Source: Rhinopomastus cyanomelas
Taxonomy: Eukaryota; Chordata; Aves; Bucerotiformes; Rhinopomastidae
Assembly: GCA_013400115.1 (NCBI GenBank)
Contig: VXBP01005598.1
Location: 1-64,000, forward strand
Length of the DNA: 64,000 bases
Reading direction: 5' to 3'
Below, in pieces: positions 12,698 through 22,760 of the stretch. The notes beneath the pieces are model-generated. The model saw only the letters and a list, made by a program, of their open reading frames with translations, did not search any database and had not been told where the DNA came from. Made by a program: the position numbers and the translations under genes. The stretch's first letter is position 1, and each line of letters starts with the position of its first letter.

Positions 12698-13595
12698 TTC
12701 CATCTGATATTTTCCATTTGATGTTTGGCCACAGTTTGACTCACCCTCTGTGACCTCCTTATTTACTGCATTGTTGCCAAGTCACAGAAATGAAAGTATG
12801 TGAAAAGATTCTACAAGAAGAGAAAACATGCTTGGTATTGATGCAATTATCTTCGCCTTCTATCACAGAACAATTGATTTCAAATAAAACCTGCAAAACT
12901 TCTGCTTATTATCTGCTTCTGAGCCTAATGACCCCAAGCACGAACAAGTTAGGTCAAGACTGCTCAGAAAGACCTGAAACTTTGCTGGGAACAGTAAAGG
13001 CTGCTGGGTGGGAAGGAGAGGCATTTTCTCTTCCCCAGATACTTGGCTTTAGTCCTTGGCTCCTAGAAAAATTAGGCAAAATGGATGGGTTTTTCAAACC
13101 TAGTCAGCTCAGCTGAGATTTCTACTCATTCTCCAGTCAGTCAAAAGAAAACAAGAAACATTTATAAGGAATGAAGTGAAGATAAACACCCCCTGAACTG
13201 CTCCATGTTCTAAAAAAGTGGCTGTTAATAACCAAAAGTTTTTCAGACAGGAGTAACAGAGACCATCAAAGACCTAGAAAGCTTTAGGTTAAAGTGATTT
13301 AACAGATTTCTGGCTCAACGGGGAATCTGAAATGGGCTGTGAAAAAGTATGTGAGTGACTCAAAGTGTAGAAATCCTCTTCTCCCTAACTAGCAACACAC
13401 AACAGCAAGGGGACAACTGGGGGCTCTAAAAATTGATGGCCACTTGACCATGAGAAATGGGGAACACTTCGCAGAGCAACAAGCTGTATGACCCAGGGTG
13501 CTGGAGAGCACAGCAGGAGTCAGAGGCTACAAAATGTGTGTGGCTCTTGAGAAGGAAGTTACAACTAATTATGCAGATGTAAGAAGAGAGGTTGT
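12698..13595. other. unique non-coding sequence
   Basis: No gene or repeat recognised. A 108-codon plus frame at 12790-13116 has no identifiable domain. Confidence 0.45.
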
Positions 13596-13804
13596 GTGCT
13601 CTTCCCAGGAAGAGTGGGGAGACCTTGGAACAGGCTGCTCAAGGCAGGGACGGAGGTGTTGTCCCTGGAGGGGTTCAACAAACAGGCAGACATGGTGTTT
13701 CAGGAGATGTGTTAGTGGTTATGGGTTAGTGTAGGGTGGATGGTTGGACTTGATGATCTTGAAGGTCTTTTGCAGTCTCAATGATTCAGTGATTCTATGT
13801 TATG
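13596..13804 (+). mobile_element. CR1: CR1 LINE 3' fragment, C tail
   Basis: Contains 'AAGAGTGGGGAGACCTTGGA', 'AACAAACAGGCAGACATGGT' and 'GGTTGGACTTGATGATCTTG' followed by a short ATTCTATG tail. It is the same subfamily as the copy ending at 56002, and both carry the GTTTCAGGAGATG segment. Confidence 0.93.
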
Positions 13805-14559
13805 TTCAGCCAAGTCAGTCTGCAGTTATTAGAGATGAGGGTGGGACTAAGATAAAAGGTTAGTCCCTTTTATCACGTGTTCTTCTAAACAGTCATCCTT
13901 GGGGCGAGGATGCTGGAGCACATGGGCTCATTGTCTGTTCCAGGTCAGGGTTGAGTAATGACAGAGCCCCTGAATGTCACACGGGTAGTAGTGAGTCACT
14001 AAGGGATTGCTCCGGGGATTGGGCCATTTAGTAAGGTACTTGGTCTAGAAATTAATGGTTTCTGTTGCTATTTGTGTGACAATATCCTGGAAGCAAGTCA
14101 ATACCTTTGCCATTTCCTCCCCACTGCTTTCAAGGACATTTGTTTATTTGATTTATTGGATTTTGCTTTTGAATATATTTTTAACACATTAGGATTTACT
14201 TCTTGTTCACCAACAGTATTGGATGCAGCAGGCACAGGCTGTTCTTCAAGCTTCCTCAGCAGCACCATGAGCAGGTGTTGGCTTTGTCTTACCCTGCTAG
14301 CTGTGCTGTGGTTTTCTTCCCAGAGGAACAATAATCCATTCCTGAGGGGGTTCTGCAAGGAACCTTGCAAACAGCTACAGAGCTGCTCTGCATGGGCTGC
14401 TTCTTACATCCTTCCTCCCGTCTGAAAATGGCTCTAGGAGCTTGTGCATCAATGGTCCCATTAGAAACCAAAAAGGCCCCAATCTCATTTATCTTTGTGG
14501 TCTCCAATTGGGGAAAGTGATTCAATCCATTAGCTGTTGATGCTGCACCAGCAGCTTCT

Positions 14560-14830
14560 TACTTGAAATTCCAGATAGAGAAGTCAAGCCAGATTAAATC
14601 AAAGAAATCCACATTCTCTCAAAAGTATCATTAGCTGAGCTAAAAATAGGAGTTCCAATAGATTTAACAAGAGACTTTAAATCAACCTCATATTACTCCA
14701 AATACTATCATTTCAAGCTGCACAGTGAAATAGGGAGCACTAATCGAATTCCTACTGAGGATGGTAGTTATAATCAGGAAAAAGCTAATTAGAGGCACCA
14801 AGTTTTGACAGATTATAAAATCAGATTATT
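14560..14830. promoter_or_regulatory. AT-rich tract with MEF2-type and homeobox-type motifs (candidate enhancer)
   Basis: The 10 bases at 14640-14649 are CTAAAAATAG, an exact match to the MEF2 consensus YTA(A/T)4TAR. Several TAAT-core homeodomain-type motifs lie nearby, including GCTAATTAGAGG around 14785. The tract holds no repeat that I recognise. Such short motifs occur by chance in AT-rich DNA, so the call rests only on clustering. Conservation across birds would decide it. Confidence 0.15.
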
Positions 14831-15538
14831 TTACAAAGCAGCAACATATGGGCAGTGACAAATTGTTGTAATTACTGCGCTTCAACCCCTGGTTACAGTG
14901 TGTCTGGTTAAAAATAAAAATTAAACATGGATTTTTCCATCTATAACTGGGCAGGGTGCTCTGCAGTGTGAGCACCAGCAGCATCAACAGAGATCCTCCA
15001 GGAATGAACTGGTGTCCTTGGCTGCAGCTGAGCCAGGCCACCAGGCAGGGAAGGGTCTGCACCAGCCCAAGTGAGGGCAGGAGCTGACTGAAATGAGAAC
15101 TCCAGCTCTCACTTAGCCACTGCTCTGTTAGTGGGTTTTTTTGATTGAAGCAAGGAATTCCCAAGTGTGCATGGAAAGAATATCCTATTCATTTTAAATG
15201 TCTCTCATCTGACTAACTCACTTAGGAATCTAAAATTAGGGAGTCCCAGCAGATTATAATATCTTCTGGTCTCCTTTGCTGCTGATGTAATGATACCTGA
15301 TGATAAGAAGGTACACAAAGGCATCCATGCCCATAACCTGGTTCAGTTTTACTAACCTTCAGTTTCAGACTAACCTTTGTTAGTCTGCTCCCACTAGGCA
15401 GTGGTGAGAGCAGTTTGATGTGTTAGCAGCCTCACATGTTGCATCATCTGCCTAAGAAGGCCAGCAAGAAGGAGCGAGATGTTTTGCCAGAGGTTGCATC
15501 ATTCTTTTGATTTTTTAAGAGGTAGAACAAAGACTATC

Positions 15539-15580
15539 CTGGAATCACGGAATCTCTTGTGTTGGAAGAGACCTTTAAAC
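15539..15580 (-). mobile_element. CR1: short, old CR1 tail remnant
   Basis: GGAATCACGGAATCTCTTGT followed by GTTGGAAGAGACCTTTAA resembles the complement of an older CR1 end (a TTTGGGTTGGAAGGGACC type). Only about 40 bp is recognisable, so the call is tentative. Confidence 0.5.
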
Positions 15581-16057
15581 GTGAGAGGGAAGAAGGGAAG
15601 CTGCCTCGTGGTCTCAGGCCATTGCTGCCAGCTACACAGGTAGAGGATGTTGCAGATAGGGCAGCAACATGTAAACTGCTTAGAATCTCTCGCCAAAAAA
15701 GCACAAAGGTTGGGCCATTTCAGCAGACTGAGTGTATCAGGAGTTGTTAATTTTTAAATGTTGTGTGTAAGATGATCCAACACAGTTGGGAAGTCCAAGA
15801 CACAGAAGGTACCTAGGATTTATTAGGGAAATCAAGGACTGGTGAAAAAAAGCCTACACCTGCTTCAGTCTACCCTGTCCCAAACCTGGGCTGAAGCCAG
15901 GATACTCAAACTACATTGCTTCCCTGCTGTGCAACAGCATTTGTGCAAGTCCTGGCAAGAGACCCTCAAAACTCCTAGCAAGAACCAGCCTGGAGAAGGT
16001 CAGCCTGCTGCTGCTGTCTGTGTAACAAGCTCTGTAACTGATCCACCAGTTGGCAAA

Positions 16058-16133
16058 TTACAGAACATTAGGGATTGGAAGGGACCTCGAAGGATCATCT
16101 AGTCCAAACCCCCTGCCAGAGCAGGATCACCTA
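16058..16133 (-). mobile_element. CR1: CR1 tail-only fragment, B type (about 76 bp)
   Basis: Consists only of the terminal B module: ACAGAACATTAGGGATTGG to AGAGCAGGATCACCTAA. The copy stops within the GCAGGATCACCT segment, at nearly the same place as the short copies at 19424, 22616, 29169, 41370 and 44492. Confidence 0.92.
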
Positions 16134-18010
16134 AATCACCGACACCAGATTTAGAGCTGATATCTTTTTTGCTGTTTGGGTTGATTCTGTCTCCCAGTTT
16201 AAGGCTGGTGCTGTTGTGTGGCACAGGAGTGCTTGAATTGTCTCACAGAAGGATGAAGCAGATCATCCACTTTAATCCTTACGCAAAATGAGACTGAATT
16301 ATTGTAAAGTCTTTAATAAGACACCACACACTGCTTTTTCTCTGGCATTCGTGCCCCATTCAACACAAGGAATGAAGAGTGCTCACTTCACCAGCAGTCA
16401 CTCACACAGTGTTTTCTCCTCATCACTCAGCACGGGGCCCTCTTTGTGGCACTCTGGGTGCACTGCTCAGACCCTGCTGTGAGGACAACATCCATCACTT
16501 CCTCATGGCCTCATCCTCACTGCACATCACTACAGCACCCCAGGGCTTTGAAAGTATTAGACTTATGCAATCTCCTGAAAATGCCTTATACCCTCATTTC
16601 ACTGAAAGGCAGCTGGCACACAGAAAGCTGTAGTCCTAGTCATATATTCAGAGCATGTTTTCTGCTAAATTCAGTTTGCAGTTGTAGGGTTTCATGCTTC
16701 AAATGGGACTGCAGACAGGCACGTACACAACAGCAACTGGGATAGGTGTAGAGCAACTGCAGCCCCTCGCAGGAGGTCTGTGGCACAGGCTGAGAGGGGA
16801 TGTGTTTCTCTAGGATCACATTCAGCTGCCAGAGGCCCCTCTTCCCTTCTGCCAGCAGCTGCCTCATTTGTCATGTGCCTTCTAACTTCTGCTGTTAGTG
16901 AAAAGGAGGTGGAAAACAAGAATTCAGAATACGTGTAAGGAACCTAGAAGCAATCTAGTTTTCACCATCCTCCTGATGCAAAGAGTTACCCATGCCTTAT
17001 CCCTGATGCCAGTTGCTCACACTGAGGACCAGCAATTTCTCCATCTTTTCCAGAAGAAAAGTGCTTTGCTGCTTACACAACCGTTTGCACATTCTTCATG
17101 AAGTCTAACCTACATCTCCTTCATATGGCTTGAAGCCTTTTTCCTACCCACTGCAGATTGAGAGAGCAGATAAATTTTCCTTGGGAGGAACTGTCCTCTT
17201 CCCACAGCTCCACTTTCCCACCAGAGACACTCCAGAAATGCAGTGTGTGATCACAAAGGGGCTGTGTCCATAATATATAAGGGTGGGATGAGCAAATTAA
17301 GACTTGGCAGGCATCCTTGATGCCTACACCACCTAATCAGGTCTTCTCTGCCCAGCACAAGGATGCTCTTTTAATATCATTCTTCACCAGGCACTTTACA
17401 TACACATGTATTCTCCTTTGTAGATCTGTTTACATTCATCATAGTAGGTACCACACAAGTTCAGAAACTGGTTCAGCACAGATCTGGTGACAGCCCTTCT
17501 CCAGAATGGAATGAGACCGTTGTTTCAAGTTCTAAAGCTTGCTCCCTGATGCTGTGAGCACACACTTCCTACAGAGCTCTTAAACAAACACTCCATTACA
17601 ACTATCAGCCACTGGTGTTTGCATGACTGATCTTGATTAGCAACTCTGAGTTAAATTAAAATTTATGTCCAAGTATTCCACCACGTGGCTGGCTGCTAAC
17701 TGGCTGCCCAGGAGCAATTGTTCTCATTTAGTGCTACCTCATGTTCTGAGAACAAAGTTGAAGCCGGTGGGAGGCTCTCTGGGGAAAGCCTTCATTGCTC
17801 ACATTAGCAAAGCTCCTAGCAGAGGAGTGGAGCAGATCCTTGTAACTGGCAGGATAAAAAATCACGAGTCATTGGTGTCAGAACAATCTGGTGTAGCTCA
17901 AGAGATGGCCTGAATACATCCAGCCAGCGAGTGGCTCTTCTAGCAAGAGTTTAAGGGTTCAGTAGGAAAACCAACCAGTTACTCAATGTGAATTTTATGA
18001 AAGCCAGCTA
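16134..18010. other. unique non-coding sequence
   Basis: No gene or repeat recognised. Overlapping open frames near 16288-16919 lie on both strands with no domain. Confidence 0.45.
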
Positions 18011-18630
18011 GTATCACAGTATCACAGTATCACAGTATTATCAAGGCTGGAAGAGACCTCATAGATCATCAAGTCCAACCTGTCAACACAGAGCTCAAGG
18101 CTAGACCATGGCACCAAGTGCCACGTCCAATCGTGCCTTGAACAGCTCCANNNNNNNNNNNNNNNNNNNNNNNNNNNNNNNNNNNNNNNNNNNNNNNNNN
18201 NNNNNNNNNNNNNNNNNNNNNNNNNNNNNNNNNNNNNNNNNNNNNNNNNNNNNNNNNNNNNNNNNNNNNNNNNNNNNNNNNNNNNNNNNNNNNNNNNNNN
18301 NNNNNNNNNNNNNNNNNNNNNNNNNNNNNNNNNNNNNNNNNNNNNNNNNNNNNNNNNNNNNNNNNNNNNNNNNNNNNNNNNNNNNNNNNNNNNNNNNNNN
18401 NNNNNNNNNNNNNNNNNNNNNNNNNNNNNNNNNNNNNNNNNNNNNNNNNNNNNNNNNNNNNNNNNNNNNNNNNNNNNNNNNNNNNNNNNNNNNNNNNNNN
18501 NNNNNNNNNNNNNNNTGGATGGGGATCACATTGGCCAGTTTCCAGTCACCTGGGACCTCTCCGGTGAGCCAGGACTGATGGAAAATGATGGAGAGCGGCT
18601 CGGCCAGTTCATCTGCCAGCTCTCTCAGTA
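18011..18630 (-). mobile_element. CR1: CR1 LINE with ORF2 fragment, interrupted by assembly gap
   Basis: The 3' end is at the left: a tail of three ATCACAGT units (18011-18040), then AAGGCTGGAAGAGACCTCAT and AAGTCCAACCTGTCAACACA. To the right of the gap (18516-18630) the minus strand encodes a piece of CR1 ORF2 ahead of the reverse transcriptase core: LRELADELAEPLSIIF, then SWLTGEVPGDWKLANVIPI. The 5' end is cut near 18630, where the frame loses similarity. The tail repeat unit (ATCACAGT) differs from the ATTCTATG unit used by most other copies here. The middle of the element is hidden by Ns. Confidence 0.9.
18151..18515. other. assembly gap (365 Ns)
   Basis: A run of N lies inside a CR1 element. 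The flanks are the CR1 3' UTR on the left and an early reverse transcriptase segment on the right. Open frames that read through it are artefacts. Confidence 0.99.
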
Positions 18631-19244
18631 AGGAGCAGCTTGCCAAATCAATCTTTAATCCAGCTGCCCCAAACCTCCCTGCCACTCCTGTATGCATCTT
18701 CAGCTGCAGGATGAAACAGCAGCAAAGTGCCCTCTGTTTGGCTCTGCTCAGCGTAGAGCTCAGTGTTGATGGCTTCATTCTACCCAGGCTGGGGATCACT
18801 GCAAGGGCTGAACCTTTGCTGGGAGAGCCACACACATTTCTGAGGACGTGTGCTTCCAGTCTCTTGAAAGCACCAACCAGGCAGCACTGTGCATTTGTTA
18901 TGGACATGAGGTGAAAACCATTTAAAAACCTCGAGCCGTACAGGAAGAGAAATATCACTGTGCTCAAGTGAAGATGAGTTTGGCTCAGGAAATTAACCAA
19001 ATGAAACTCCTAGAGCCTGTGTACACCGTTTGTATTCGGTCTTTCCAAGTTTACATGTCCTGTGACACAACTTCAACAGCTGGCACTGGTAGTTTGATTG
19101 CCCCAGTCACAATAAACCCTGAGCCAACCAGCCTATACCACAAGAACCTTTCTTCTTCTATGTCATCATCCCTCACATGGAAAAAAGCTGATAGTCTACA
19201 TTGCCTCCATTAGAAGAGAAGATGAGTAGTCAATTTTTATCATT
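18631..19244. other. unique non-coding sequence
   Basis: No gene or repeat recognised between two CR1 pieces. Confidence 0.45.
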
Positions 19245-19308
19245 ACAGGAATGGACTAGATGATCTTCGAGGTCCCTTCCAATCCCTAATGATTCTGTGA
19301 TTCTATGA
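19245..19308 (+). mobile_element. CR1: CR1 tail-only fragment, B type (about 64 bp)
   Basis: Sense copy of just the terminal module: ATGGACTAGATGATCTTCGA, then TCCCTTCCAATCCCTAATG and a tail GATTCTGTGATTCTATGA. Forms an inverted pair with the fragment at 19424. Confidence 0.92.
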
Positions 19309-19423
19309 ATTTTGTTAATACTAAAGAGCCTGAGGGTACAAGCTGTAAAGGAAAAGAAGGATGAAAAGCACTTTGAACAACGTACATGGGAAACTGAATT
19401 ATCTGAAATAATCCATGTCATTG

Positions 19424-19499
19424 TAGAATCATAGAATCATTAGGGATTGGAAGGAACCTCGAAAGACCATCTAGTCCAATCCCCCTGACACAGCAGGAT
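19424..19499 (-). mobile_element. CR1: CR1 tail-only fragment, B type (about 76 bp)
   Basis: TAGAATCATAGAATCATTAG followed by GGATTGGAAGGAACCTCG and CCCCCTGACACAGCAGGAT. Opposite orientation to the 19245 copy, with 115 bp between them. Confidence 0.92.
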
Positions 19500-19593
19500 A
19501 ATTTATTATAAATCTAAATGGTTACAGAAAAGTCTCTAACACTTCATATCTAGAGGTGTTTATAACATAAAACTAGACAAGTGTCCTTGACAG

Positions 19594-19623
19594 TTTAAGG
19601 TGAGCTGAGCAGCTCACCTTAAA
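19594..19623. repeat. perfect 14-bp inverted repeat, 2-nt spacer
   Basis: Left arm TTTAAGGTGAGCTG (19594-19607), spacer AG, right arm CAGCTCACCTTAAA (19610-19623). There are no mismatches in either arm, and the A run continues to the right. It could extrude as a cruciform in DNA or fold as a hairpin in RNA. Confidence 0.95.
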
Positions 19624-20061
19624 AAAAGGAAGTCAAACGGTACCACCTGTCCATCCCTGTTTCTAACTTTGATATTGGCACCTGTAGGGTGTCTTGCAGG
19701 TGTTCCAGGAAAGGGGGGGAATCAGAAAGGAACATTTGCTCAGTACTGAGACAGCTCACAGTGAAATACATCACAGAACAGCAGCCCTGAACACCTAGGA
19801 GGAGTCCAGCCGGCTGGACCACTTAGGCCAAAGCATCAGAGCACACAAACCCACGCACTCTCCATCTTTTACAGGCAAGACAAAGTTATCTGCCTGAAAA
19901 GATTTTTCTCTCTTTCTGCATTATCCTTAGGACACAGAAAACTGCCTGGTGGTAAAAGTGCAGGGGTTTTTGTGAAGGCACCCCAGTACTGACTTGAATC
20001 CATCACTCTGCCAGAAGAACATGTTTCCTGCTTTTGCAGCAGAAAGCCAGGAATAATGAAG

Positions 20062-20076
20062 CCCCCCCACCCACCC
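20062..20076 (-). other. compact G-quadruplex-type motif
   Basis: The plus strand reads C7-A-C3-A-C3. The minus strand therefore has GGGTGGGTGGGGGGG, four G3 runs with single-base loops, which is the most stable class of intramolecular quadruplex sequence. Confidence 0.7.
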
Positions 20077-20411
20077 AGGAATAAAGTCAGCTTTCCTCCC
20101 TGCTAGCTTGTTCTGTGATCCTGTCATTCAGCTGCCAGGGCCACGCAGAAGGCACAGGTAATGACCCAGGCTGCCTGACAGCAGTAGGCTTTCCTCAGCT
20201 GCCGCCTGCAAAACACAGCGACGGCAGGAGCTCAGCCTTTCAAGCCCAGTGGCCATTCTCTGATCCCATGTGGCACATTATGCCAGGTTCTCTCCCTGTG
20301 AAGGTAAGGTGAAATCTCCCTACACAGGTGCAGCTTTACAGTGCTGCCAATGCCACGTCTCTCCACTCTACACACGAAGTTCTGCACACAGGATAACTTG
20401 TGTTTCTAACT

Positions 20412-20515
20412 AATGACCCTTCTAACCCTGACTGACTGTATTACTTGGTCTGGGTGATCCTGCTGTGGACTAGATGATCTTTTGAGGTCCCTTCCAATCC
20501 CTAATAATTCTATGA
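20412..20515 (+). mobile_element. CR1: CR1 fragment with compound A+B tail
   Basis: Short sense copy: the end of an A tail (CCCTTCTAACCCTGACTGAC, then TGTATTAC) runs straight into a B tail (TTGGTCTGGGTGATCCTGCT) and ends TCCCTAATAATTCTATG. It has the same A-to-B junction (near 20442) as the copies at 6536, 55303 and 63600. About 11 bp of the B module is missing after CTGCTGTGG, where a TGG repeat may have caused the deletion. Confidence 0.92.
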
Positions 20516-21575
20516 TAATAGTCTTGGCCAGCATTTTCCCTTGTTGATAGCTAAACTCCAGAGCAGATACCCTGAAATAGCAAGGGAAGGCTGCAGAGCA
20601 CTAATAAGAAACGAAAATCCTGGCTGTATAAAGTTGATAGTGGGGATGCTAATTCCAAGTTGTTCCTCAAAAACTGCTTTTCACCCTTCATTCTCCCTCA
20701 GTGACTCTTGCTGGAAGTATTAGCTCCCAGCAACACAGGATTAGTGAACCCTCATGCAAAATATCTGTATTTAAAAGCCTCATTTCAAGTACTTTCTCTG
20801 AATTCCTTCCCTTTGATGCTGGTATTTCTTCACTGTCACCTACAGCATCCACCATCAGGGAAGGATGGAAGTCAGCTCAACAGATGCTGCAAATGCCACC
20901 ACTCCCACTGAGCTCGTTTGAGAGACTGGTGCTTATGCATTTGGCTGTGATAAAGTGTATTGAGACTGGGAGAGCTGCAGAAGGAAATGACGCTGCTTGC
21001 TGGAATTAGCACAGCAAGACACACCGCTCAGCCAGGCCTTCGCCAAGCTGTGATTAACGAACACAGACGAAGCCCACTCCAGGCTGTGGTGGTTATTTCG
21101 GCCTCTCTGCGAGGATGTATTGAAGCCTGAAATTTTGCTTCCCATGGGAAAAGGCCACTTCATTGCCCACTTACTAGAGAGTAGAATAAGCACCTTCTTG
21201 CTTTCTCCTCAGGTTGCCCTCCATAACTAGGCACAGCTCTGTTCAGCCAATGCACACCCACCTCATCCCCTTCCTGTCTCCTCTGCCACATGGGCTACAC
21301 AGCTCTTGGATGAGCAATGGTTCCTCTTTCATGGCTGAACACTCTTGTCCCCCTTGTGCCTTTCTATTTCCTTCATATTTTGTTATTTAGAAGTTATTTA
21401 ATTGTTTTATTGACTTAAAAGTTCTCTGAGTCATAAATCATTTCTTCTGAGGTCAAACAGCTTCTTGAGGTCCTGCTTGTTCCTGCACAAGAAATAATAA
21501 GCACCACTGACCTCTGTGATGGCAATGTGGTGCTGATGGTGGCCAGCTTGGATTCTGACCAAAACTAAGAATCAG
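20516..21575. other. unique non-coding sequence
   Basis: No gene or repeat recognised. A stretch near 21000-21120 has more CpG than its surroundings but no motif I can name. Confidence 0.45.
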
Positions 21576-21696
21576 TATCACAGAATCACAGAACATTAGG
21601 GAGGGGTCTTGAAAGATCATCTAGTCCAATCCCCCCACCACAGCAGGATCACCCAGATCCAGTTACACAGCAACATATCCAGGCAGGTCTTAAATA
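21576..21696 (-). mobile_element. CR1: CR1 LINE 3' fragment, B tail, internally deleted
   Basis: ATCACAGAATCACAGAACAT, then AGGGAGGGGTCTTGAAAG, where the usual TTGGAAGGGACC is shortened, then CCCCCACCACAGCAGGATCA and ACACAGCAACATATCCAGGC. Antisense and 5'-truncated. Confidence 0.9.
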
Positions 21697-22615
21697 TGGA
21701 GTTCTAACTCTGATTTTGACTGCCAGTCCAAATATCCTGACTTTAGATTTTGCCTCGGGCTCTTTTTTCCCCCTTTTTCTGTTTTGCATTTATAGAGTCT
21801 CAAGCAGCTATCAGAAAGACTAGACTCATGATCTGGAAGTGGTAAAAAGGGAAAGCCTAGGTAATCTGTCTGGCCCTTTTTTAAATAACATTTTAATCTA
21901 CTGCTAGGAGCTACTTCTAAAATTCATGGTACTACACACTCGCAGACATCCTTAACGCCTGGCAAAATAACCGAAGGAAACACTAGGCATTAACGCCAAA
22001 GGAAGTAGTGAGAAATGTCAGTTCAGTTTAAAAGATTGTTGGCCCTTTCCATACAACCACTGCCCCTCACTGCAGCGCTGTTTAATCTCAGCCAACTAAT
22101 CATAAATGCTAAAGGTTTTTCCCAATATGTCATTTTCACCATCAAATATTTTTGCAAGCAACATCTCATGGGAAACACAGTAAAGACCACAAATCTGCTT
22201 GACTGTGGTTCAGACTGTTAGGCAAGCAACACCAAGCAGTATTATGGGCCACACACAGTCTCACAGCAACCCTGCATGTTGGTTTCAGAAGGCTGCATTT
22301 CCACGGTCCCAGCACATCACATAGAAAGCATCTGATGCCTCCAAACCAGACCTCTACACATGGAGTAAGTGCATCAAAGCCAACACCCAGAAATGGTACC
22401 AAATGCTCCTGAGAGCTGAAGTACCACCAGCACAAAGCAGGAATGGGAGATATAGTGTAAAGGAGAAGGGAAAGGGAGGGGAGACTGTCCTCTGGCAAAT
22501 GACAGAGGATGGCACAGATGATCCTCGGGGGAACAAGAGCAATGGACAGTCCCTGGAGACCTTCAGGACAGATCCCAACACCTATTAAATGCAAAACAAA
22601 CAGCCCCACTTTTTA
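21697..22615. other. unique non-coding sequence
   Basis: No repeat recognised. The minus strand is open for 147 codons at 22166-22609, the longest such frame outside CR1. The translation is rich in Leu, Cys and Trp but has no domain, no homologue I recognise and no conserved start context. I do not call it a gene. Confidence 0.4.
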
Positions 22616-22700
22616 CATCATAGAATCATAGACTCATCAGGGACTGGAATGGACCTCGAAAGATCATCTAGTCCAACCCCCTGCCAGAGCAGGCTCACCT
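22616..22700 (-). mobile_element. CR1: CR1 tail-only fragment, B type (about 85 bp)
   Basis: ATAGAATCATAGACTCATCA, then GGGACTGGAATGGACCTCG and CCCCTGCCAGAGCAGGCTCA. Ends at the same segment as the other short B copies. Confidence 0.9.
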
Positions 22701-22713
22701 CACTGGAGAAGCC

Positions 22714-22760
22714 ACGGAATCAGAATCACTCACGGTTGGAAGGAACCATCATCCAGTTCC
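22714..22760 (-). mobile_element. CR1: short CR1 tail remnant
   Basis: ACGGAATCAGAATCACTCAC, then GGTTGGAAGGAACCATCATC and CAGTTCC. It lies 13 bp beyond the previous fragment and on the same strand, but is clearly a separate tail because it restarts at the terminal repeat. The wording resembles an A-type end. Confidence 0.7.

Larger units (their letters stand above)
13805..16057. other. mostly unique sequence
   Basis: No gene recognised. Holds one very short old CR1 remnant (15539-15580) and an AT-rich, homeodomain-site-rich tract around 14560-14830, both listed separately. Confidence 0.45.
19500..20411. other. unique sequence with a palindrome and a G4 motif
   Basis: No gene or interspersed repeat recognised. 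Contains the palindrome at 19594-19623 and the quadruplex-type motif at 20062-20076. Confidence 0.45.

Noticed and set aside
18101..19000. Apparent 299-codon protein on the minus strand
   Set aside because: It reads through 365 Ns. Only the CR1 reverse transcriptase piece to the right of the gap is real.
22166..22609. 147-codon open frame on the minus strand
   Set aside because: No domain, homologue or splice context recognised. The composition is what a random frame in this DNA would give.
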